Assembly (NCBI GenBank): GCA_937860165.1
Contig: CALMBE010000489.1
Location: forward strand, 1 to 6,810
Reading direction: 5' to 3'
DNA: 6,810 bases
Source of the DNA: an uncultured Planctomycetaceae bacterium
GTDB lineage: Bacteria > Planctomycetota > Planctomycetia > Pirellulales > Lacipirellulaceae
Shown piece by piece: positions 1-4,654 of the stretch (positions are counted from its first letter, which is position 1; each line of letters opens with the position of its first letter). Under the pieces are notes generated by a model. It was not told the origin of the DNA. It searched no databases and worked only from the letters and a program-made list of their open reading frames with translations. Position numbers and translations under genes: made by a program.

Positions 1-860
1 AAAATATAGGCCTGCAAAAAGGCCACAAATAGCTCCAACATGCTCAGCGCCGTGGCACCGAGGACACTCGCGGCAGTTACTCCCCCCCAGATCGCTTGAC
101 CCGCGGTGGCACTGGCACCAATAAACGCCAGTATCACGGCCAACACGACATGGCCCGCCATCATATTCGCCAGCAAACGCACTGCCAACACGCAGTGTTT
201 AATTAACAGTCCCAAAATCTCGATCACGAAGATAAGTGGCACGAGCAGCATCGCAATCGGCTTAGGAAGGTCCATGTGCGGGACCTGGGCCTTCCAGAAA
301 CCGACGACACCTAGCTTCGCCATCCCCGAACCGACCACCACCAAAAACGTGGTGAATGCGAGGGCAGCCGTGACGGCCAAGGCACCGGTGGGGGAACCCA
401 TCCAGGGGATCATACCCATCAGATTGCAGCCCAACACGAACAGGAAAATTGTCCACAAGTACGGCACGAAACGGTCGCCGTCGTGATGCCCGATGCAAGG
501 CCGAGCCACTTGATCGCGGATGTACAACAGAAACACTTCGAGCAAATTCCAGAGTCGTCCCTTCGCTGGGGCCCCGCCCCGCAATCGCGCGGCAAGTGCC
601 AAGAAGAGTACACAAATTATCAGGGCAACGACCGCCTCGAGGACCATGAATTTAGTCAGCTTGAAATCCAAGGGTTTGATCGTGTTATCGATCAAAGTGT
701 TGCCGGTGTGCATCTCCAGCAGGGGCTTTTCCAGCAAGAACGGCTGAGGCAGTTCGATGTGCCCATGCGAATCCGCTGGAGTGAACATCCTGGGAAGATG
801 CAACCCCGTGGAGTCCTCCACGTGGCTAAAAAGCTCATTAGGTGAAAGTGGGTCTGCCAT
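1..860 (-). CDS. atpB: F1Fo ATP synthase subunit a, 3' end cut off by window edge
   Basis: This gene encodes the membrane stator subunit that, with the c-ring, forms the proton (or sodium) path of ATP synthase. The frame is open from the ATG at 860-858 to the left edge: 286 whole residues, with only the C-terminus missing. Signatures seen: a hydrophobic helix at about residues 70-92; a second at about 133-152 ending NLMGMIPW; the essential arginine R228 in AVRLLANMMAGH; and a final LELFVAFLQAYIF that is typical of the family. H237 and E276 occupy the two accessory half-channel sites in the His/Glu arrangement known from mitochondrial subunit a, rather than the Glu/His order of E. coli. No Shine-Dalgarno sequence precedes the ATG. 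It lies 7 bp after the stop of the upstream gene, so translational coupling is likely. atpE and atpF would be expected to the left, outside the window. Confidence 0.96.
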   Translation of the reverse strand, partial: MADPLSPNELFSHVEDSTGLHLPRMFTPADSHGHIELPQPFLLEKPLLEMHTGNTLIDNTIKPLDFKLTKFMVLEAVVALIICVLFLALAARLRGGAPAKGRLWNLLEVFLLYIRDQVARPCIGHHDGDRFVPYLWTIFLFVLGCNLMGMIPWMGSPTGALAVTAALAFTTFLVVVGSGMAKLGVVGFWKAQVPHMDLPKPIAMLLVPLIFVIEILGLLIKHCVLAVRLLANMMAGHVVLAVILAFIGASATAGQAIWGGVTAASVLGATALSMLELFVAFLQAYI

Positions 861-867
861 GGAAAAT

Positions 868-1311
868 TCAATTTGCAGTTTTTGCCTGGCCCGCCGTGAG
901 GTCAAAACCAGTAAGTTGGACCGAAATGTAAGTTTCTGCGGCGAGCGCCACCAAGTACGCCAATACCAGATATCCGATGAAACCCGAAGCCCGATTGAAG
1001 TCGGACTTCAAAGCCAACCAGAGACACACCAAGAGTGGGGGTGCCAAGCGACAGGCCATTGCGATCAACAACCCTGCCAAGCCGTTACCCCGCAAGCTGA
1101 AACGATGAGTAAATCCCAGAGCGACCAATCCGAATCCCCAGCAAATCCCGACTGCGGCAAGAAGTTCTGCTAAATGTCCCTCACCTTGCATCCAAGCCAC
1201 AGGCAATAGGACCACGGTGAAGCAACTCATGACCGAGGTAAAGAAAGTCATGCAGGACACCAAACTCCGCCGAGTATTTTTGGCTGGCCAGCTTGAAGAA
1301 ACGTCGGTCAC
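868..1311 (-). CDS. AtpI-like four-helix membrane protein of the ATP synthase operon
   Basis: A 147-residue protein with four predicted membrane helices at roughly 15-42, 46-69, 76-103 and 108-133. It lies directly before atpB, where atpI usually sits. Helix 3 carries a single arginine (R88, in AMACRLAPPLL), as ATP synthase subunit I proteins often do. AtpI proteins help c-ring assembly or ion uptake and are poorly conserved in sequence, so the assignment rests mainly on position, length and topology. It starts with GTG at 1311-1309. That start overlaps the TGA stop of the upstream gene as GTGA, which is strong evidence of coupled translation. Six cysteines or so in so short a membrane protein is somewhat high. 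The alternative is an unrelated small membrane protein inserted in the operon, which is less likely. Confidence 0.72.
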   Translation of the reverse strand: MTDVSSSWPAKNTRRSLVSCMTFFTSVMSCFTVVLLPVAWMQGEGHLAELLAAVGICWGFGLVALGFTHRFSLRGNGLAGLLIAMACRLAPPLLVCLWLALKSDFNRASGFIGYLVLAYLVALAAETYISVQLTGFDLTAGQAKTAN

Positions 1312-1652
1312 TGCTTGTCTTTCTCAGGTGACAAAAAACTGTCGGAATTGGAATCGATCCCGCGCGGCTTACTTTTTCTACGCGATTGCCGGCTTTTTCT
1401 ACGCGATTGCCGGGCAATGGCCATCAGTTGTATCGCGGCCAGGTAACCACCTAACGCGAAACCTATCAACATCAATATCACTTGCGTTCCGAGCCGCTGA
1501 TCGAGCCAATACCCCGCGAGCCCCGGCACAACCATACCTAAGGCAATGGTCATGATCCGCGAAGCCCACTCAGCACCCCTAGCCGTCGCCGTCCGATCAT
1601 CGGAGCCTTCGGCATCCGCGATCTTGGAGTCCGTGGATGAATCATTGGACAT
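1308..1652 (-). CDS. atpZ: AtpZ-like protein (ATPase_gene1 family), first gene of the atp operon
   Basis: A 114-residue protein read from the ATG at 1652-1650. It has a polar, acidic N-terminus (1-28) and two membrane helices (about 30-49 and 56-77) with the AtpZ pattern GLAGYWLDQRLGT followed by a glycine-rich helix. A strongly basic tail follows. AtpZ pairs with AtpI, and together they are reported to act as a Ca2+/Mg2+ transport or c-ring assembly factor; the family is known from first positions of atp operons. The frame stays open upstream to a GTG at 1703-1701, which would add 17 residues. I prefer the ATG because the added residues look non-conserved, but neither start has a Shine-Dalgarno sequence. 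The tail contains an exact duplication of RQSRRKS (residues 81-94). The stop overlaps the next gene's GTG. Confidence 0.8.
   Translation of the reverse strand: MSNDSSTDSKIADAEGSDDRTATARGAEWASRIMTIALGMVVPGLAGYWLDQRLGTQVILMLIGFALGGYLAAIQLMAIARQSRRKSRQSRRKSKPRGIDSNSDSFLSPEKDKQ
1372..1413 (-). repeat. Perfect 21-bp in-frame tandem duplication in the atpZ tail
   Basis: Positions 1372-1392 and 1393-1413 are identical 21-bp units placed back to back. The duplication adds seven residues (RQSRRKS twice) to the basic cytoplasmic tail just after the second membrane helix. Because the unit is a multiple of three, the frame is kept. The lack of any mismatch suggests a recent slippage event. Confidence 0.95.
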
Positions 1653-1801
1653 AGCAAGTGGTGCGTCTGTTGACGATCGTGTCGAGAGAGTCCCCCCGAA
1701 CACGTCGATAACAGGAACGCCTGAATTCGATCACAGTTTCAAACGAAATCATGCGAAGTGCCTAATCTAAATTGCAGGGAATTAAGCTGGAAGGGCAATT
1801 C

Positions 1802-1815
1802 GTGAAATTTTTCAC
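1802..1815. promoter_or_regulatory. Short palindrome, possible operator
   Basis: GTGAAA and TTTCAC form a perfect inverted repeat with a 2-bp centre, in the gap between divergent genes about 150 bp from the atpZ start. CAATTC flanks it on both sides as a direct repeat (1796-1801 and 1815-1820). A dimeric regulator site is possible. The site is short enough that chance is a real alternative. Confidence 0.25.
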
Positions 1816-1983
1816 AATTCCTCATCTCGTGGGTTCCAACTCACTAAATTGCAGTTCAAGCGGAATCGAATTTGTGCTTCCAAGGGCTTCAAACACACCT
1901 TGCCAGGCCCTCGGAAGCACTCATTGCCTCACTCTAACCAATTCACAGCCAAGAGTTTACAACGCCGCACGAAGTCAATTTAG

Positions 1984-2011
1984 TTGCTATTTTGCAATTT
2001 TCTGTTAGTAT
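1984..2011 (+). promoter_or_regulatory. Candidate sigma70-type promoter for the DUF4912 gene
   Basis: TTGCTA (1984-1989) and TAGTAT (2006-2011) are separated by 16 bp. Each matches the housekeeping -35 or -10 consensus at four of six positions. It would start transcription near 2018 and leave a leader of about 255 nt before the chosen ATG. Planctomycete promoters are poorly defined, so this is only a candidate. Confidence 0.2.
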
Positions 2012-2064
2012 CGAAAGTAGGAAATGTAATGGGTTTACCTCGCCTGCGGATTGACTGAAAAGAC

Positions 2065-2182
2065 CGGTTTCCAGTGCGGGGGGCACCAGTCCTCTTCCAT
2101 CTTCCTTGCCCGGTCGGGGAACGTCGGGCAGCCTGTCCGAGCTACTTTCGGTGTGGGAGCTTTCTCCCAGCATCGCAAACCG
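2065..2182 (+). other. Possible structured RNA leader upstream of the DUF4912 gene
   Basis: CGGTTT (2065-2070) can pair with AAACCG (2177-2182). Between them lie three local hairpins: GTGC/GCAC around a G5 loop (2074-2086), TGCCCG/CGGGCA (2107-2112 with 2125-2130), and TGGGAG/CTCCCA around a CTTT loop (2154-2169). Together they could form a multibranched fold in the long leader. I do not recognise a riboswitch or known RNA family. The same stretch is an open frame in phase with the downstream gene, so it could instead be coding. Confidence 0.25.
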
Positions 2183-2257
2183 ACGGGAATCTGCAGGGAT
2201 GGCCAATCGACTATCCCAGCGCCGAGCACGATCTCTGCGCAACACCATGCCGACCGT

Positions 2258-2262
2258 GGAGG
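2258..2262 (+). promoter_or_regulatory. Ribosome binding site for the DUF4912 gene
   Basis: GGAGG lies 10 bases before the ATG at 2273 and supports that start over the in-frame TTG at 2051. The site sits within a short inverted repeat, GTGGA/TCCAC (2256-2260 and 2264-2268), which could partly mask it in the mRNA. Confidence 0.5.
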
Positions 2263-2272
2263 CTCCACACCG

Positions 2273-3394
2273 ATGACCGCTGCTTCGCTTCGCTCACAAT
2301 CCGCCAAAGACTTGGCACAAATGGCCCGCCAAAACGGTGTCCGCGGTTGGCACTCGCTCAAGAAGGAAGATCTCATTCGTGCACTCGAGGCTATCGCCCG
2401 AGAGAGACCCAATAAATCGACGGCGGCATCAAATTGCGGCGTGCCGTCTCCAGATGGCAACGCGGGGAAAACTCCAGGAGTTGGCATAACTGGTTATTTT
2501 ACACCATCCAATGCGCAGCGCAACCTCGCGGAACTGCAGGAAAAGCTCGCGATGCTCAAGAACTTGGCACATACTCGTGGCATCGCCAGTTTATCTCCTA
2601 CCAAAGACGACCGACTGGTTATCATGGTACGCGACCCTTACTGGCTCCACGCGTGTTGGGATTTATCTCAAAACAGTGTCGATCGCGCTCAAGCAGCCAT
2701 GGGGCAGCGCTGGCATTCGGCCCAGCCGACTCTTAGACTTTATCGCACCCTCGAGGCCGGTTCCTCGAAGTTCGAGCGCGAAATAGCCATTCATGGCGGG
2801 GTATCCAATTGGTATGTCGATGTCTCGGAACCGCCTGCCAGTTTCCGCATGGAGATCGGCTATCTGGCCAGCGATCGGACCTTTTACGCTTTGGCTCGCA
2901 GCAGCACCGTGCAAACTCCTGCCGCTGGTACCAGCGATGCCATTGACGAGAACTGGGCAGATGTCGCACAGAACGTGGACAAAATTTACGCCATGAGTGG
3001 TGGATACTCGGTCCAGGGGACGAGCCGCGAACTGCAAGAGATGCTCGAAAATCGCCTGGGTCGTCCCATGGGCTCGCCAATGCACACCCGCTATGGCAAT
3101 GGGGCCGGGGGCCCCAGTTCGATTGAGCTCATGAATCTGGCCGTCGACGCCGAGGTGATCGTCTACGGGGCCACCAGCCGCAATGCCCACGTAACTCTCA
3201 AGGGAACCCCGGTCCAGGTGCGAACGGACGGAACTTTCTCCGCGAAGCTCAAACTGCCGGAAATGCGCCACGTGATCCCGATTGTCGCTACTTCTGCCGA
3301 CGGCTTGGAACAGCGGACAGTCATCCTCGCCGTCGAGCGAAATACCAAGGTACTCGAACCAGTCATCCGCGACGTTACTATTCGTAAGCCGTAG
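2273..3394 (+). CDS. Rho_N-like and DUF4912 domain protein, function unknown
   Basis: A 373-residue protein from the ATG at 2273. Domains in order: a Rho N-terminal/SAP-like helix-extended-helix motif (about 6-42, including SLKKEDLIRAL), which in other proteins contacts nucleic acid; a low-complexity linker with a short amphipathic helix (about 83-103); a DUF4912 domain (about 112-215) with its hallmark RDPYWLHACWDL at 120-131; and a C-terminal beta-rich segment (about 290-356) starting DAEVIVYGATSRNAHVTLKG, like an Ig-type or PEGA-type sandwich. There is no signal peptide or membrane helix, so it is likely cytoplasmic. This combination recurs in planctomycetes and some Firmicutes, but no biochemical role is established. 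The frame is open back to a TTG at 2051, giving up to 447 residues. I chose the ATG because the Rho_N domain starts right after it and GGAGG precedes it. It stands alone, with no close partner downstream. Confidence 0.85.
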   Translation: MTAASLRSQSAKDLAQMARQNGVRGWHSLKKEDLIRALEAIARERPNKSTAASNCGVPSPDGNAGKTPGVGITGYFTPSNAQRNLAELQEKLAMLKNLAHTRGIASLSPTKDDRLVIMVRDPYWLHACWDLSQNSVDRAQAAMGQRWHSAQPTLRLYRTLEAGSSKFEREIAIHGGVSNWYVDVSEPPASFRMEIGYLASDRTFYALARSSTVQTPAAGTSDAIDENWADVAQNVDKIYAMSGGYSVQGTSRELQEMLENRLGRPMGSPMHTRYGNGAGGPSSIELMNLAVDAEVIVYGATSRNAHVTLKGTPVQVRTDGTFSAKLKLPEMRHVIPIVATSADGLEQRTVILAVERNTKVLEPVIRDVTIRKP

Positions 3395-3521
3395 GGGAGG
3401 GTTCAAGGGTGAGTGGTGAGGGGGAAGGTAGGCCGGAACAAGGTACTCCACAGTTCCGGAAATGCGGATGGTTTAACCGTTAGGATGATTTACCAATACG
3501 CCTGCCGGAACTGCGGAGTCT
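3395..3521. repeat. Non-coding spacer with three CCGGAAC-type short repeats
   Basis: No gene is seen. GCCGGAAC occurs at 3432-3439 and 3504-3511, and its complement GTTCCGG lies at 3453-3459. CCGGAAC/GTTCCGG can form a 7-bp hairpin with a 13-nt loop, or CAGTTCCGG (3451-3459) can pair with CCGGAACTG (3505-3513) over 9 bp. No T-run follows either hairpin, so an intrinsic terminator is not supported. The stretch just after the stop codon is purine-rich. Confidence 0.5.
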
Positions 3522-3610
3522 GTAGAGTGGGTGAGGCTGAGCCGGCTTGGCTGTTGAGCGAATTCCGCACTTTGACGAAAGAAGCTATTTGTTGGTGCCT
3601 CACCCACCTT
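3522..3610 (+). repeat. Hairpin-forming intergenic repeat, copy A
   Basis: An 89-bp element with perfect 11-bp terminal arms, GTGGGTGAGGC (3527-3537) and GCCTCACCCAC (3597-3607). It starts GTAG and ends CACCTT. It aligns with the reverse complement of the element at 3628-3717: GAGCC lies 17 bp and GAGCGAA 34 bp from the outer end in both. GTGGGT...ACCCAC palindromes of this kind are, as I recall, scattered between genes in planctomycetes and cyanobacteria; I could not search for other copies. Confidence 0.75.
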
Positions 3611-3627
3611 TTCAACGCGGCTCGATG

Positions 3628-3717
3628 AAGGTGGGTAAGACCCTCAACATGGCGACATTGTCCAGAGTTAGTCACCTTCGCTCTTTGCCGATGTTGGCTC
3701 TGTCTTACCCACCCTAC
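3628..3717 (-). repeat. Hairpin-forming intergenic repeat, copy B (inverted relative to A)
   Basis: A 90-bp element with perfect 12-bp arms, GGTGGGTAAGAC (3630-3641) and GTCTTACCCACC (3702-3713), plus an inner 6-bp stem CAACAT/ATGTTG (3645-3650 with 3691-3696). It reads outward from the right end in the orientation matching copy A. The outer ends of the pair, GTAGAGTGGG at 3522 and CCCACCCTAC ending at 3717, are themselves near-perfect inverted repeats, so the two copies could also fold as one long cruciform. Confidence 0.78.
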
Positions 3718-3814
3718 GAACTCGTGCCTGTAGGAAGAACTTGGGAATCGCCAACTTGTGTCGGGAGGAGTAAGATTCAGGTGGTTTACTCAATTCTGTT
3801 TTCTCGCTTGGCTT
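3718..3814. other. Upstream region of larE, no gene seen
   Basis: The larE frame is open back to a GTG at 3758, but these residues do not resemble the LarE N-terminus. A purine-rich GGGAGGAG at 3763-3770 looks like a strong Shine-Dalgarno sequence yet lies about 45 bases before the chosen ATG, with no in-frame start at a workable distance. No convincing promoter is seen. Confidence 0.4.
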
Positions 3815-4654
3815 ATGACCCCTGCTCAACAAAACTTGGTTTGTTATCTTGAAAAACTCCCCAATTGCATCGTCGCCTTCTCAGGGGGGGTCGATAGCGC
3901 GGTGGTGGCCAAGGCTGCTCGGGTTGCCTTGGGTGAGCGAGCCCTAGCCGTCACGGGGGTGAGCGCTAGCCTGGCTTCTGGCGAACTGGAAATCGCGCGG
4001 AAAGTAGCCGCGTCGATCGGGATTCGCCATGAAACCGTTGAGACCGACGAACTTGCCGACTCTAACTACCTGCAAAACCAACCGCAACGCTGTTGGCATT
4101 GCAAAACTGAGTTGTACGGCCAACTTCGCCAATTGGGCGAGCAGCTCGGGTTTTTCGCCATCGCCAACGGCACGAACACGGATGACCTGAGGGACTTTCG
4201 CCCCGGGCTAACGGCTGCCGAGGAGTGGGGCGTGCTGAGCCCGCTGGTTGCCTGTGGTATCGATAAGCAGGGAGTCCGCGAATTGGCCCAGCTTTGGGAC
4301 CTGGAAGTCTGGGACAAGCCCGCCTCGCCCTGCTTGTCGAGCCGGGTGGTGTACGGGCTCGAAATCACTCCCGAGCGGCTGCAGCGAATCGACCAAGCCG
4401 AGTCGTTTCTCAAGGAACTCGGTTTTCACTCGGTGCGGGTGCGTTGTCACCACGACGAGTTGGCTCGGCTGGAAGTCTCCCCGGAGGAAATCTCGCGGCT
4501 GGCTTCCCAACCAGAGCGCGACCAAATCGCCTCCCGACTCCGCGAGCTCGGTTTTCGGTACGTGACCATCGACCTCGAAGGCTTCCGTTCGGGAAGCTTT
4601 CAGCAGTTGGTGCCTGTGGAGGAACTTCTCAGCCGGCAACCCCCAGAGGGCTGA
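3815..4654 (+). CDS. larE: ATP-dependent sulfur transferase LarE (nickel-pincer cofactor synthesis)
   Basis: A 279-residue PP-loop enzyme. LarE adenylates the carboxylates of pyridinium-3,5-biscarboxylic acid mononucleotide and replaces them with thiocarboxylates, after LarB and before LarC inserts nickel; the product serves lactate racemase and related LarA enzymes. Seen here: the ATP-binding SGGVDS loop at 23-28; NGTNTDD at 119-125; RPG at 129-131; PCLSSR with C173 at the sulfur-donor position; and the C-terminal GFRYVTIDLEGFRSGS at 246-261. RCWHCK supplies C93 and C96. With C173 these make the three-cysteine set reported to hold a [4Fe-4S] cluster in LarE of Thermotoga maritima, unlike the single sacrificial cysteine of the Lactobacillus enzyme. 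Length fits the family. The ATG at 3815 is chosen because the family N-terminus begins about 20 residues before the PP-loop; no Shine-Dalgarno sequence precedes it. No larA, larB or larC is in the window. Confidence 0.93.
   Translation: MTPAQQNLVCYLEKLPNCIVAFSGGVDSAVVAKAARVALGERALAVTGVSASLASGELEIARKVAASIGIRHETVETDELADSNYLQNQPQRCWHCKTELYGQLRQLGEQLGFFAIANGTNTDDLRDFRPGLTAAEEWGVLSPLVACGIDKQGVRELAQLWDLEVWDKPASPCLSSRVVYGLEITPERLQRIDQAESFLKELGFHSVRVRCHHDELARLEVSPEEISRLASQPERDQIASRLRELGFRYVTIDLEGFRSGSFQQLVPVEELLSRQPPEG

Larger units (their letters stand above)
1653..2050. promoter_or_regulatory. Divergent intergenic control region between atpZ and the DUF4912 gene
   Basis: No gene is supported here: the open frames are short and lack family features. 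The region must hold the leftward promoter of the atp genes and probably the rightward promoter of the DUF4912 gene. It is richer in A+T than the flanking genes. The octamer AAATTGCA occurs at 1769-1776 and 1846-1853, and inverted (TGCAATTT) at 1993-2000. The first two sit inside an 11-bp direct repeat, CTAAATTGCAG, at 1767-1777 and 1844-1854. Whether these bind a regulator is unknown. Confidence 0.5.

Noticed and set aside
1181..1417. Minus-strand 78-residue frame with its own internal peptide repeat (GNRVEKA/GNRVEKV)
   Set aside because: The peptide repeat is only the 21-bp DNA duplication read in another frame. The frame overlaps atpZ and the AtpI-like gene.
1653..1703. GTG at 1703-1701 as the start of atpZ
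   Set aside because: It adds 17 residues without family support and no Shine-Dalgarno sequence precedes it. The ATG at 1652 gives a usual-length protein, though the choice is not certain.
2065..2182. Resemblance of parts of the leader to cobalamin, cyclic-di-GMP or SRP RNA (for example GCAAACC, and TGCCCCCCGCACTG on the minus strand)
   Set aside because: Only short stretches match, and the ordered core motifs of each family are missing on both strands.
2663..3451. A 262-residue open frame on the minus strand opposite the DUF4912 gene
   Set aside because: It mirrors the codon pattern of the plus-strand gene, whose DUF4912 motif is clear. The antisense protein has no recognisable domain.
3433..3459. 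CCGGAAC/GTTCCGG hairpin as a rho-independent terminator of the DUF4912 gene
   Set aside because: The loop is long, the stem is only 7 bp and no T-run follows.
3763..3770. GGGAGGAG as the larE ribosome binding site
   Set aside because: No in-frame start lies 5-12 bases downstream; the chosen ATG is about 45 bases away.
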